From positions 310,001 to 374,000 of the forward strand of contig NZ_JAGTJJ010000004.1 in assembly GCF_028435365.1 (NCBI RefSeq): a stretch of 64,000 bases of DNA, written 5' to 3'. This DNA comes from Polyangium jinanense (lineage in GTDB: Bacteria; Myxococcota; Polyangia; Polyangiales; Polyangiaceae). Both the position numbers and the translations under genes were made by a program. Positions 8,471-17,609 of the stretch are shown piece after piece (the stretch's first letter is position 1; each line of letters begins with the position of its first letter). Under the pieces are notes generated by a model. It saw only the letters and a list, made by a program, of their open reading frames with translations. It made no database searches and was not told the DNA's origin.

Positions 8471-9156
8471 AGGGGAACCTCGTTGGGCTTCCGCTGCTTC
8501 GACCAATCCACCCCCGGAGGGTACTTCGGGGGCGTCTCGGTACACGTGAAGACGAACTCTTTCAGACGGCGGAGCAGCTCTTCCTCCGTGAGCGTCCGAT
8601 GGATCCGGACCGCCTCCGCGACGAGGCTCGATTGCTCCTTCGTGAGCTCGTCGGCGCGAACGTCGGGGGGAACGTCTGCGAACGCGGCGCAACGCTCGAA
8701 GTTCTCCTCGACGAGATCCGCGGCCCGCGACTTGGGCCCGCACATCAAGCCATCCTTGGGCAAGGCCATCAACGCATGGAATTGACGGGCCGCGGCGACG
8801 CAGACCTCCGCGCTGGTCAAGAACGCGCGCCTCTTGCATTGCGAGAGCTCCCCTCCCAGCGCCTCGACGGTGGCGGGCTTCTCGGCCGCGTCTCGGTTCG
8901 CTGCCTCGGGAGGAGCCGCGGCGTCCGAGGGGGTCGCTCGTGCTTGCGAATGGGCCGCCAGTTTTTCTTGACACGCCGAAAGCTCTGCCCGCGTCGCGCG
9001 ATCCGCAGGCCGTTCCGCTGGGTCCTTCGAGGAAACTGATGGGGTTCGTTCCGGAAGCGACCTGCCGACGAAAATGCCAGCACCGAAGACACAAACGAAC
9101 AGAACGGCCGCTGCTATGAAAGCAAGCCGGGGACGCGGTTTCTTGGCACGATCCAT
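8467..9156 (-). CDS. Membrane-anchored hypothetical protein, first of a paralogous pair
   Basis: The 229-residue protein starts with KKPRPR and one transmembrane helix (LAFIAAAVLFVCVFGAGIFVG), then a polar linker with a CQEKL motif and a helical C-terminal domain. The domain repeats the pattern seen in its downstream partner: VCVAA...H, DGLMC, CAAFADVP, DELTKEQS and a late Cys (VFTC). The two genes overlap by 4 nt and form a unit. The role is unknown; the shared cysteines could form conserved disulfides in the periplasm. Confidence 0.7.
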   Translation of the reverse strand: MDRAKKPRPRLAFIAAAVLFVCVFGAGIFVGRSLPERTPSVSSKDPAERPADRATRAELSACQEKLAAHSQARATPSDAAAPPEAANRDAAEKPATVEALGGELSQCKRRAFLTSAEVCVAAARQFHALMALPKDGLMCGPKSRAADLVEENFERCAAFADVPPDVRADELTKEQSSLVAEAVRIHRTLTEEELLRRLKEFVFTCTETPPKYPPGVDWSKQRKPNEVPL

Positions 9157-9284
9157 CGTGTATTCGATCTCTTGTCATCCTAGTCCTCGGCCAGCACCTG
9201 TCCAGAGGGCTGCCGTGAACCGCACGCGTCTGCGCGCGAACACCCCCCTTCCCCCTGCCCGCCATGTGTGTTAAGCGGGCTCAC

Positions 9285-10055
9285 ATGTCCCAATCTTCCC
9301 TCGATCCCGCCCTTTACGCCCGCGCCCCGATCATGACCCTCGAGGGCGGTATCACCTTGTGCCGCGTCCTCGCGGAAGCTTGCCCCGCGGGGATGCCTTC
9401 CTCGGTGAACAAGGCCGCCAAGCGGCTCGTCGATACGGCCGAGGCCGCGCAGGTCGCGCATACGGCGCGCAAGAAGGCGCTCGGCAAGGGCACGGACGAG
9501 GATTCGCGGCCCATCGACCGTGCGGGCGACAATTCGTGGAGCGCGCTGCGCGGGCGGCTCCAGTCCTATACGTTGCTCCCCGAGGCCACGTATCCGGACG
9601 CGCGACGCTCGAATGAGATCCTCGCGAATCTGTTCGGCGAAGGCGGCCTCTCGTTCCTGACCGAGTCCTACCCGGAGCAATATGCCATCGCCGAGTCCGT
9701 GCTCCGGCGCATCGACGGCGAGGGATTCGCGACCGATATCGACCGGATCGCGGGCAAGGAGTTCCTCGACAACGTGCGCACGCAGCACGTCGCATATGGC
9801 AAGATGGTCGCGGGTCTCCTCCAGCGCGAAACGGCGCTGACCGAGGACCTCGGCGAGCACGTGCGCGCCATGGGGGAAGAGCTCGTCGATTACGCGACGA
9901 AGGTGCTCGCCACGGTGGAGCGAGACGAGCCGGCGACAATCACGCGGGCCCGGACGGCGCTGCGGCCGATCGACGCGTTCCGGGAGGCCACGCAGAAGCG
10001 GCCTTCGGGGGGAAACGCGGTCCAAGAGGCCGGAGGGTCTGCCGCGAACGGGTGA
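9285..10055 (+). CDS. Hypothetical helical protein
   Basis: The ATG at 9285 (MSQSSLDPAL) is preferred over one 21 nt upstream (MCVKRAH). The 256-residue product has no signal or membrane segment and looks almost wholly alpha-helical (for example VNKAAKRLVDTAEAAQVAHTA and MGEELVDYATKVLATVE). The tail is Gly/Ala-rich. It may be a cytoplasmic or phage/secretion-associated structural protein, but nothing identifies it. It is divergent from the paralogous pair. Confidence 0.6.
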   Translation: MSQSSLDPALYARAPIMTLEGGITLCRVLAEACPAGMPSSVNKAAKRLVDTAEAAQVAHTARKKALGKGTDEDSRPIDRAGDNSWSALRGRLQSYTLLPEATYPDARRSNEILANLFGEGGLSFLTESYPEQYAIAESVLRRIDGEGFATDIDRIAGKEFLDNVRTQHVAYGKMVAGLLQRETALTEDLGEHVRAMGEELVDYATKVLATVERDEPATITRARTALRPIDAFREATQKRPSGGNAVQEAGGSAANG

Positions 10056-10224
10056 AGGCAACACGCGGCAGCCGATCGGCATGTCCGAAGCCCCCGCAAG
10101 GGGCGCGAGGAGGCCGATCGGGTGGGTGGCGCAGCTTCGATGGCGTTCCCGGGAGGCCGCGAGGTCCCCGGAACCGGGCTGAACGGGTTGCGGAGAGCCC
10201 GAACGGGCTGTTTGCGGCGGTTGC

Positions 10225-10242
10225 GGCCTACCCGGGTAGGCC
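10225..10242. promoter_or_regulatory. 18-bp perfect palindrome in a 276-bp intergenic stretch
   Basis: GGCCTACCCGGGTAGGCC lies 90 nt upstream of the Cys-rich secreted protein gene. The rest of 10056-10331 shows no gene and no clear promoter. Confidence 0.4.
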
Positions 10243-10331
10243 ATTTGGCTTGCCAGATCACAAAGTGGGGCGGTAGAACCTGCTTGTATCCTGGAGAAGC
10301 CTGGGGGTAGCCTTACAGCCCGAGGTGGGGC

Positions 10332-10718
10332 ATGGGGAACATCGGGCAACGTGTGCGTGGCGGCGTCGCGGGGGTCGTGGCAGTTTTGGTCGTGCTCAGC
10401 TTCCTCCCTGGCGCCCATGCACTGGTTGAGAACGGACGAGCACCGGCTGCGTTGCAGGCCGACCCGCCGGTGGTCGCAGAGACCTGGGCTGAGCTTGTAC
10501 AGCCGGACGTTCGGGTTGCCTGCGCCATGACGGACGGTTGTCAATCCGACCCGACCCCGGAACAATGCAAACGCGCGCACAGCGATTGCGCTTACGCATG
10601 CTACAAGCATGCCTGTATCAAAGAGGGGCGCGAGTGCGATCGTTGTCGAACCTGTTGCTCGACGCAACTCGACCGATGCCTCAACGAAAAGAAAGCTGAC
10701 TTTGGGGGTTGCCAGTGA
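10332..10718 (+). CDS. Small secreted cysteine-rich protein
   Basis: The 128-residue product has a signal peptide (VRGGVAGVVAVLVVLSFLPGAHA). A spacer precedes a C-terminal 65-residue module with twelve cysteines: ACAMTDGC, EQC, SDCAYACYKHAC, ECDRCRTCC, DRC, GGC. Such spacing suggests either a dense disulfide fold or a metal-binding module. The stop overlaps the GTG of the next gene (GTGA), so this exported protein is translationally coupled to a polytopic membrane protein. No family was recognised. Confidence 0.7.
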   Translation: MGNIGQRVRGGVAGVVAVLVVLSFLPGAHALVENGRAPAALQADPPVVAETWAELVQPDVRVACAMTDGCQSDPTPEQCKRAHSDCAYACYKHACIKEGRECDRCRTCCSTQLDRCLNEKKADFGGCQ

Positions 10719-11587
10719 TCGGTCACATCAACGCGCGACCAGCGAAGGATCTCCTTTGGCTGCGTCGTCTCTTCGTGGTCTTTGCGGTGCTGACGACCGG
10801 CTCGGCAGCTCGCTCGTATTGGGTGAATCGCGGGAATTTCGACCATTTCGATCTACTTTATAGCGCGACACTCCTTCCGCTGGCATGGGGCGCGTGCGTG
10901 GTCGCATGGCGTGGCCTCTGGTCGGCGTTCGTCCTGCTTGCGGTCGTATACAAGTCGATCAGTGCGTTCGGCGCGTTCGTGTACTTCCTCGACATGGCAC
11001 TTCCCAGCTCGATGTTTCACTCGAGCAACCACCCCGAGTACCTTGCCTGGAACTTCGCGAGCCTGGCGCTCTCCGAAGCGATCCTCATCTACCTCTGTCG
11101 GAAGTATCCTCCCGACGTCCATGGGTTCGCCCCCCGAGAGTCCGTCGGCCCAGCGCTCAGGGTGCTGCAAGGGGGCTTCCTCCTCGTAGCCATCGCCATG
11201 ACGCTCGACATCGCGCCCACGGTGGGTAGGCACATGACCCAGGAAGGCACCCACGACCACAACTGTGCCTGGGTGTTTGCGGATTTGTCGATGGTGGTCT
11301 TGCTGGGCTACGCCGGTATCGCAGGACTGCGGAACAACTGGCGAGCCTTCGTGTCGATGGGCCTCATCGGTCAGACCCTCACGGCATTCACGAATTTCAC
11401 GCATCTGAAAAGCGACTACGAAGACGCTTACGGCACCGCCTACGCCCCCATCGACCTCTCCCGCAACCTCCCCGTCTTCGCCTTCGCGCTCTTCAGCGTC
11501 GTCTACCTCGCCCTGCGCTTCCCGCCCCGCCTCACCGCCCCCGCGACGCCCTCTGCCTCCGCTGCACCCTCTCCCGCAGCAGATTGA
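10715..11587 (+). CDS. Polytopic membrane protein, unknown function
   Basis: The start is taken as GTG at 10715 because it overlaps the preceding stop by 4 nt; TTG at 10709 is possible. The 290-residue protein has about seven or eight hydrophobic segments (for example LFVVFAVLTTGSA, SATLLPLAWGACVVAW, FVLLAVVYKSISAFGAFVYF, VFAFALFSVVYLAL) and a His-rich loop (MTQEGTHDHNC). It is likely inner-membrane. Its coupling to the Cys-rich secreted protein suggests a joint role. Its last 56 nt overlap the DedA gene on the opposite strand. Confidence 0.7.
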   Translation: MIGHINARPAKDLLWLRRLFVVFAVLTTGSAARSYWVNRGNFDHFDLLYSATLLPLAWGACVVAWRGLWSAFVLLAVVYKSISAFGAFVYFLDMALPSSMFHSSNHPEYLAWNFASLALSEAILIYLCRKYPPDVHGFAPRESVGPALRVLQGGFLLVAIAMTLDIAPTVGRHMTQEGTHDHNCAWVFADLSMVVLLGYAGIAGLRNNWRAFVSMGLIGQTLTAFTNFTHLKSDYEDAYGTAYAPIDLSRNLPVFAFALFSVVYLALRFPPRLTAPATPSASAAPSPAAD

Positions 11588-12110
11588 ACCCGAACACCGA
11601 AATCGCCGCGAGCACCGCGCCCATCGCCAGCCGCTCGTCCCACGCGTGGAGCTTTCCCCACGCCGCCTCGACCGCTTGCCCGAACAGATACCCGAGCCCT
11701 GTGACGATCACGGCCCAGAGCGCCGCCGACATCACGTTCAGCACGAGGAAACGGGTCATCGGAATCCGGCTCAGGGCGATCGCGACCGGCGCCACGTTGC
11801 GGAGACCATAAAGGAAGCGGAACCCGAACATGAAGAGCACCGGGTGCCGCTCCAGGAGCGACGTCGCCCGCGCGATGTGCGGCCCGAGCTTCGGTCGCCG
11901 ATCCACGAAGGATCGCCCATAACGCCTGCCGAGGAAATACGCGGACTGGTCCCCCAGGACGGACCCGACGAACGCCGTCAGCATGACGAGCGAATACCGA
12001 AGATGCCCCTGGTGGGCCGCAAAGCCCCCGAGGATCGCCACCGTCTCCCCCTCGAAGAACGTGCCGATCAGCACGGCGACGTACCCGTACGTCTCGATCA
12101 GATGTTCCAC
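11532..12110 (-). CDS. DedA-family membrane protein
   Basis: The 192-residue protein has the usual DedA features: an acidic re-entrant segment near the N-terminus (FFEGETVAILGGFAA), GSVLGDQSAYFLGRRYG around residues 50-65, RFLYGLRNVAPVAIAL with the conserved Arg-Phe/Gly around 98-113, and several membrane helices. The family supports membrane integrity and lipid-carrier flipping (undecaprenyl phosphate or phosphatidylserine in known members). It converges on, and overlaps, the 3' end of the preceding membrane-protein gene. The substrate is not predictable. Confidence 0.88.
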   Translation of the reverse strand: MEHLIETYGYVAVLIGTFFEGETVAILGGFAAHQGHLRYSLVMLTAFVGSVLGDQSAYFLGRRYGRSFVDRRPKLGPHIARATSLLERHPVLFMFGFRFLYGLRNVAPVAIALSRIPMTRFLVLNVMSAALWAVIVTGLGYLFGQAVEAAWGKLHAWDERLAMGAVLAAISVFGFNLLRERVQRRQRASRGR

Positions 12111-12133
12111 GTCCCCCCCGTGGCGTCACCCGC

Positions 12134-12955
12134 TCAGAACACGATGCGCCCCATTTGAAGCCGCACGCCCGCCGATTTCGGCGTCGCTTGCACGAGCTTG
12201 ATCTCCGTCTTGTTCAAAAGGACGAGCGTGATCCCCGTCGCCACCATCGCCGCGCCCACGCCGAGCGTGACGAAGCCGCCCGTCGTGAGCGCTCTGTTTT
12301 CCCCCTGGGTCACCTTTCCCTCGTTGTTCAGCGTCGCGCCATCGGCGCTGTACCCAATGCCCAGCATGATCGCGCCGCCGAGGACGGCCGCGCCCCCGAA
12401 GCCGCCGAAAAGAAAGCCGAGCTGCCTGCCGAAGAAGCTCCCGCCGTTCACGTGCGCCACGACGTCGCCGCCCACGTTCGACAGGACAAATCCCCGCGAC
12501 GGCACCATTCCGTCGGCGCCGAAGAAAAAGACCTGATCCTTGCGCCCGTCCACGATGCGGTCGCAAGGCGCCTCGCATGCCGTGCGCACGAAGATCCCCT
12601 CGCCCGCCCGGTCCGAGACCACCCCCGAGATGCGGAGGAGCTTCACCCCCGGCCGATCCGCCTCGATGTGAATGCGCGGCGTGCCTTTTCCCGGCTCCTG
12701 CGCGGGCTCTTTGGCCGGCTCCGCCGCGGGCGGCGGCGCAGGAGGCGGCGGCTCTTCGGGTTTGGCAATGCCGGACGGCGGCGCCGTGGGCTCGGCGGCC
12801 TCGGGCACCTTCGGCGACGCCGGGTCCTGCCCCGGCGTGGGCGGGGCGCCGGGCGGCGCCGCGGGCGCATCGGGCGGGCCCGGGACGGCCTGGGCAAACG
12901 CGGACGGCGCGAAGGCAAGGGCGACGAGGACGGAGGCAAGGCAGGCAGAGCGCAT
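12134..12955 (-). CDS. Exported Pro-rich PEGA-like membrane protein
   Basis: The ATG at 12955 opens a signal peptide (MRSACLASVLVALAFAPSAFAQ); upstream in-frame sequence lacks coding character. A proline/alanine-rich linker follows to about residue 100. A small beta domain is next (TPRIHIEADRPGVKLLRI through CEAPCDRIVDG), with one cysteine pair like PEGA-type myxobacterial proteins. Two hydrophobic glycine-rich segments near the C-terminus (FLFGGFGGAAVLGGAIML and FVTLGVGAAMVATGITLVLL) finish it. It is probably an envelope protein with an extracytoplasmic recognition domain. The exact role is unknown. The stop is 23 bp from the DedA start. Confidence 0.7.
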   Translation of the reverse strand: MRSACLASVLVALAFAPSAFAQAVPGPPDAPAAPPGAPPTPGQDPASPKVPEAAEPTAPPSGIAKPEEPPPPAPPPAAEPAKEPAQEPGKGTPRIHIEADRPGVKLLRISGVVSDRAGEGIFVRTACEAPCDRIVDGRKDQVFFFGADGMVPSRGFVLSNVGGDVVAHVNGGSFFGRQLGFLFGGFGGAAVLGGAIMLGIGYSADGATLNNEGKVTQGENRALTTGGFVTLGVGAAMVATGITLVLLNKTEIKLVQATPKSAGVRLQMGRIVF

Positions 12956-13004
12956 GAGGCTCTCCGATACTGGCGAAAGGCGCCTCCGGCAAGGGGAAAT
13001 ACGA

Positions 13005-13763
13005 TCAGCGGCGCCACTTCCGGCCGAAGAGGAATCGAATCGCGCCGGGCGCCCGCCGCCGCCAGTGCTTTTCGTTGTGGGCACCGCGCTTTGCTGCGAC
13101 GAACTTGAGCGAATACGGATCGTAGCCTCGCTCGACGAACTTGTGCGCGAGGCGCTCGGCCGCCCGCAAGAGGCCGCCGCCCGCTTCCAGCGCGCCCGCG
13201 TCGAGGTAAATGCGCGAGACGCGCGGGCGCGGCTGCGAATCGATCCAGTCGAAGATCGCGCCGTGCCCGATCTGCAGCGACGGCGACATGCTCATCGCCA
13301 GGCCGAACCGATCGGGCGCGCGGAGGTGCACGTAAAGCGCGGCGAGGCCGCCCATCGAGGAGCCACCGACGCCCGTGTCGGCCGGATCCGTGGATACACC
13401 GAAATGATGTTCGATCTGGGGCCCGAGCCCGCCGCGCATCCAGTCGAGCAAGAGCTCGAGCCTTCCGGGACCACTTTTCGTGGGGAACGGCGAGAGCTCC
13501 TCGATGCGCTCGTGCCCGCCGTGGTCGATGCCCACGATGACGGGCACGCGCTCGCCGCGGGCCGCGAGCCGCGCGCCGACCTCGTGCAGGTGCCAGCCGC
13601 CGACGAACGAGGGTTCGTCGTGAAAGAGGTTCTGCCCGTCGAAAAGGTAGAGCACGGGCGGCTTGCCCGGCGTGCGTCGCGGCGGGACGTACACGCGCAC
13701 ATGGCGCGCCGAAAGGCCGGGGACGTGAAACGGGCCGAGGAGATGAACGGTAGGTGCGGACAT
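13005..13763 (-). CDS. Alpha/beta-hydrolase esterase (Fes/esterase D-like)
   Basis: The 252-residue protein begins MSAPTVHLLGPFHVPG. It contains ARHVRVYVPP, YLFDGQNLF, GIDHGGHERI and the nucleophile elbow GVGGSSMGGLAALY, matching the putative-esterase family (PF00756: ferric-enterobactin esterases, esterase D). Serine in GSSMG is the likely nucleophile and the C-terminal H in GAHNEKHW the catalytic His. No signal peptide is seen, so it is cytoplasmic. Similar short enzymes hydrolyse siderophore or sugar esters; the substrate here is unknown. It is divergent from the nitric oxide synthase gene. Confidence 0.85.
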   Translation of the reverse strand: MSAPTVHLLGPFHVPGLSARHVRVYVPPRRTPGKPPVLYLFDGQNLFHDEPSFVGGWHLHEVGARLAARGERVPVIVGIDHGGHERIEELSPFPTKSGPGRLELLLDWMRGGLGPQIEHHFGVSTDPADTGVGGSSMGGLAALYVHLRAPDRFGLAMSMSPSLQIGHGAIFDWIDSQPRPRVSRIYLDAGALEAGGGLLRAAERLAHKFVERGYDPYSLKFVAAKRGAHNEKHWRRRAPGAIRFLFGRKWRR

Positions 13764-13881
13764 GAGGTAATCGAGATCGCGCGTACAGGACACACATGCG
13801 CCGCGCGAGGGCGCGGTGTTGTTCCACATTTTCGGCGGTCTTGCGAGGCCGCGCGCATGGATGGTAAGGGACGTATCGATA

Positions 13882-16800
13882 ATGAGCCATGAAATCGAAG
13901 GCTTGATCCGCGAGGCCGGCCTGCTCGAAGGCCTCGGGCAGGAGGCGACGAGCGCCCTGCTCGAGCGGATCGTCGTCCAGCGGTACGAATCCGGCGCGCA
14001 GATCGTGCGGGAGGGTGAAATCGGGGACGCGGCCTTCGTCCTGGTCGAGGGCATTTGCCAGGTCTTCGGCGCACGGCCGGGCGGAGGCGTGATCCGCCTC
14101 GCGCGCCTCGAACCCGGCGCACTCTTCGGCGAGCAAGCTCTGCTCGGCCGCGCAGGCGGGCGAAGGGCGGCCACCGTGCGCGCGACGGGCCCCGTTGCCG
14201 TGGCCCGTATCGCCGCCCAGGATTTCCGCAATGCCTTGCCGACCGACCACCCCCGCCGCGAGGCCCTCGTGCGCCTCGGCGAATCGCAGCTCCGCGACCG
14301 GCTCGTGCAGCAGTCGAGCCTGTTTCGAGCGCTGCGTGAGCTTGGGGGGGCCGAGGGCCTCGAACAGGACGGTCTCGGCGCCACGCTCGTCACGTACGAG
14401 CGCGGCGAGGCGCTTTTTTATCAGGGCGAGCCTGCCGACGCCGTATACGTCGTCATCTCGGGGGCCGTGGGTGTTTATGCCGAGAAAGGCGGGCGCCCGC
14501 AGCTCCTCTCACGCGTCGAGGCCGGCCATTGCGTCGGCGAGCGGGGCCTTTTGCGCCGCGAGGCCCGCTCCGCCACCGCCCTCGCCGACGAACCGGTCAC
14601 GGCGTTCCGCGTCCCGGGCGATCGATTCCTCGCGATCCTCGAACGATCCGCCGAGCTGCGGGAGTATTTCGACAGCCTGGAGAGCGTGTACGAACTGCCC
14701 CACCGCGGATTCGTCACCATCTTCGCGGGCCGGTTCCTGGGCAAACCCTGCATCACCTCGCTGTATCACCTGCCCCGCGGCCGCCACGCCGTCGCCTCCC
14801 ACGTCCCGGGCGAGGAGCTGCACCACCTCGCCGTCAGCGAGCCGGGGCTCGAAGGCCCGCCCGACGAGCGCGGCAAATATCGGTTCATCGACGCGCGCCG
14901 CGGCCTCGAACGCGAAATCGTGGTCACGCCCGACGACGGCCGCATCCTCTCGTTCACCGCCCGCGGCGATTGGGTCGATCTGCCAAAACTCTTCGCGCTC
15001 GCCCTCGAAGGCGGCTCGCTTTCGCCGTGGCAATGCGCAGCGTTCACCGAGACGGGCTCCATCGACCTCGAATCGCCGCCCTCGCTCCGCCCCGACGACG
15101 AGATCGTCTGCACCTGCATGCGCGTGCGCCGGCGCGATCTCCGCCGCGCCATCCTCGCCGGCTGCAATACGCCCGAGGCCATCCGCGACCGCACGCGCGC
15201 CGGCAGCGCGTGCGGCGCGTGCCTGCCCCGCATCGCCGACATGCTCGGCAAGAGTGCCTGGACCTCGGCCGAGATCGTCTCCGCCATCGATGTTTGTCCG
15301 GGCGTGCGCGCCTTCCGCCTCGTCCCTCGCGACGGCGAGGTCGTCCACGCCGAGCCGGGCCAGCACATCGTCATCCAGGCCGAGATCGACGGCCGCTTCA
15401 TCGAGCGGCCCTACACGCTCTCGGCGCCCACGTCGAGCGGCCATTACGAGATCACGGTCAAGCGGCTCCCGGGCGGCGTGTTTTCCACCTGGCTCTTCGA
15501 GCGCCGCCCCGAGGACGCGCTCATCCGCATCTCGGCACCCGGCGGCCATTTCACGATGCCGCCGAACGATCGCCCGGTCGTGTATCTCGTCGCCGGCATC
15601 GGCGTGACGCCCGCAATCGCCGCGTGCCGCGCGATCCGCAAAACTGGAGGCTCCCGCCGCGTCCACGTCGATTACTCGGCGCACAGCCCCGCCTCGGCCC
15701 CTTATGCCGACGAGCTCCACGCGCTCGCCGCCGCGAGCCCGAACGTCACGGCGCGCATTCGATTCACCGAGGTCTGGGGCCGGCTCGGCGCCGCCGAGGT
15801 CGCTTCGCTCGTCGACGCCCATCCCGACGCCGAATGGTTCCTCTGCGGCCCGATTCCCTATCTCCGCGCGATGAGCCAGCTCCTGCTCGAACAGGGCGTG
15901 CTCGATACGCACCTCCACATCGAGGAATTCATCGCGGGCAACGTCGTCGTCGCGCAGCCCGGCCGCAGGCCTTCCTTGCTCGCGCCCGCGACCATCGTGC
16001 CCCCCTCCGTGCACGTGCCGCCGCTGCATCTGCCGCCTTCCTTTCCCGCGAGCCTGCTCCCGAAACCCCCGCCGGCCGTCAATATCTCTTATGCGCCGGG
16101 CTCCTCCGCGCCCCCCGCCGCGCCGCCTCCCGTGAGGCCGCCGAGCGTCCCCCCGCCGCCCTCGTCGGTGCCGGCTTCCTCCAAATCACGCACGGACGGC
16201 GTTTGTCCTTTCGCACACGGCACCCACCGCGAGGATGGGATCGGCGTCATTCCACCGGTCGTCGCGGGACAGGATACGGGCGTCGCCGAGGAGGCGCGGG
16301 CCTATCTCGCCCAGTTTTACCGGGAAAAGGGCGCGCCGCGGGCCTTCGAGGTGCGATGGGCCCAGGTCTCCGCCGAGCTCGAACGAACGGGTACCTACGT
16401 CCAGACCTACGACGAGCTCTCTTTCGGCGCAAAGCTCGCCTGGCGCAACGCCACCCGTTGCATCGGTCGCCTCTTCTGGAACGGGCTCGAAGTGCGCGAC
16501 ATGCGCCATCTCACGGACGAAGACGAGATCCTCTCGGCCCTCGTCGAGCACATCGAGCTCGCCACGCACGGCGGGAATCTGCGCGCCATGATGACCGTGC
16601 TCGCCCCCGCGAATCGCGCGGGCGAGGGTCCACGCATCTGGAACGGCCAGCTTCTGCGATATGCGGGCTACCCGAACCCGGATGGCACCATCACCGGCGA
16701 TCCGGCGAACGTCGAGCTCACCACGAAGGCGCTCGAGCTCGGCTGGAAAGGCGGCCCGCGCACACGCTTCGACCTCTTGCCGCTGATCGTAAAGTTCCCC

Positions 16801-17376
16801 GGCCGCGAGCCGCGGTGGATGGAGATCCCGCGGCGTGTCGTGCGCGAGGTGCCGCTCGTGCACCCGGATCTCCCGTGGTTCGCCTCGCTGGGGCTCCGCT
16901 GGTACGCGCTTCCGGCCGTGTCCGAGCTGCTGCTCGACATCGGCGGCGTGAAGTACCCGGCCGCGCCTTTCAACGGCTGGTACATGGCGACCGAGATCGG
17001 CGCGCGTAACTTCAGCGACCCCTATCGCTACAACATGCTCCCCGCGATCGCCGAGCGGCTCGGCCTCGACACGCAGCGCGCCTCCTCGCTCTGGCGCGAT
17101 CGCGCGCAGGTCGAGCTCGTGCGGGCCGTGGTTCACTCGTTCGAGCGCGCAGGCGTCAAGATCGTCGACCACCACACGGCCGCCGAGGACTTCGTGCAGT
17201 TTGCCCAGGCCGAGCAGGGCCAGGGCCGCTGCGTGCACATGCGCTGGAGCTGGATCGTCCCGCCCATCGGCGGCAGCGCGACGTCGGTGTTCCACATGGA
17301 TGAAGACCACCACCCCGACGTCATGCTCAAGCCGAACCTCTTCTATCAGCCGAAGGCCTGGGCGCCGCCCAGTTGA
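13882..17376 (+). CDS. nos: Self-sufficient nitric oxide synthase fused to cNMP-type and reductase domains
   Basis: The ATG at 13882 has AAGGGA about 11 nt upstream; an ATG at 13861 is possible. The 1164-residue product has two cyclic-nucleotide-type beta-barrels (about 12-118 and 140-255), then a region of unknown fold (about 270-400). A BFD-like [2Fe-2S] domain follows (Cys410, Cys412, Cys444, Cys447), then an FAD/NAD(P) reductase (RPYT at 509, VAGIGVTP near 572, FLCGPIPYL near 655) and a Pro-rich linker (about 685-765). The C-terminal NOS oxygenase has heme-thiolate Cys860 in WRNATRCIGR and substrate-binding Glu1038 in YMATEIGARNF. It should oxidise L-arginine to NO and citrulline using its own reductase. 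This is the Sorangium NOS type, not the oxygenase-only Bacillus type. Confidence 0.93.
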   Translation: MSHEIEGLIREAGLLEGLGQEATSALLERIVVQRYESGAQIVREGEIGDAAFVLVEGICQVFGARPGGGVIRLARLEPGALFGEQALLGRAGGRRAATVRATGPVAVARIAAQDFRNALPTDHPRREALVRLGESQLRDRLVQQSSLFRALRELGGAEGLEQDGLGATLVTYERGEALFYQGEPADAVYVVISGAVGVYAEKGGRPQLLSRVEAGHCVGERGLLRREARSATALADEPVTAFRVPGDRFLAILERSAELREYFDSLESVYELPHRGFVTIFAGRFLGKPCITSLYHLPRGRHAVASHVPGEELHHLAVSEPGLEGPPDERGKYRFIDARRGLEREIVVTPDDGRILSFTARGDWVDLPKLFALALEGGSLSPWQCAAFTETGSIDLESPPSLRPDDEIVCTCMRVRRRDLRRAILAGCNTPEAIRDRTRAGSACGACLPRIADMLGKSAWTSAEIVSAIDVCPGVRAFRLVPRDGEVVHAEPGQHIVIQAEIDGRFIERPYTLSAPTSSGHYEITVKRLPGGVFSTWLFERRPEDALIRISAPGGHFTMPPNDRPVVYLVAGIGVTPAIAACRAIRKTGGSRRVHVDYSAHSPASAPYADELHALAAASPNVTARIRFTEVWGRLGAAEVASLVDAHPDAEWFLCGPIPYLRAMSQLLLEQGVLDTHLHIEEFIAGNVVVAQPGRRPSLLAPATIVPPSVHVPPLHLPPSFPASLLPKPPPAVNISYAPGSSAPPAAPPPVRPPSVPPPPSSVPASSKSRTDGVCPFAHGTHREDGIGVIPPVVAGQDTGVAEEARAYLAQFYREKGAPRAFEVRWAQVSAELERTGTYVQTYDELSFGAKLAWRNATRCIGRLFWNGLEVRDMRHLTDEDEILSALVEHIELATHGGNLRAMMTVLAPANRAGEGPRIWNGQLLRYAGYPNPDGTITGDPANVELTTKALELGWKGGPRTRFDLLPLIVKFPGREPRWMEIPRRVVREVPLVHPDLPWFASLGLRWYALPAVSELLLDIGGVKYPAAPFNGWYMATEIGARNFSDPYRYNMLPAIAERLGLDTQRASSLWRDRAQVELVRAVVHSFERAGVKIVDHHTAAEDFVQFAQAEQGQGRCVHMRWSWIVPPIGGSATSVFHMDEDHHPDVMLKPNLFYQPKAWAPPS

Positions 17377-17428
17377 TCCTCCGCCATTACGGACGACGAA
17401 TTTCTGACGGGGACATGCGTCATCGCAC

Positions 17429-17441
17429 TGGCATGATGCCA
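17429..17441. promoter_or_regulatory. 13-bp palindrome downstream of nos, upstream of receiver gene
   Basis: TGGCATGATGCCA is a perfect dyad 53 nt after the nos stop and 169 nt before the receiver-protein ATG. A 10-bp dyad, TGTCGAGACA, also lies at 17532-17541. Either could be a regulator site; neither resembles a terminator. Confidence 0.3.
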
Positions 17442-17609
17442 CAAATCAGCACTATTCCGGCGTAAGAGGGGGTTACCCTACGGAATTCTCAATGGAGTAG
17501 CGTAGTTTTCCTGCCTATTGTTTCGTAGACGTGTCGAGACAGACTATGCAACGGGCGAAAACCATGTAGGCTGCTTGCTGGGATACGATTCACCGGGAGG
17601 TCCGCTTCA

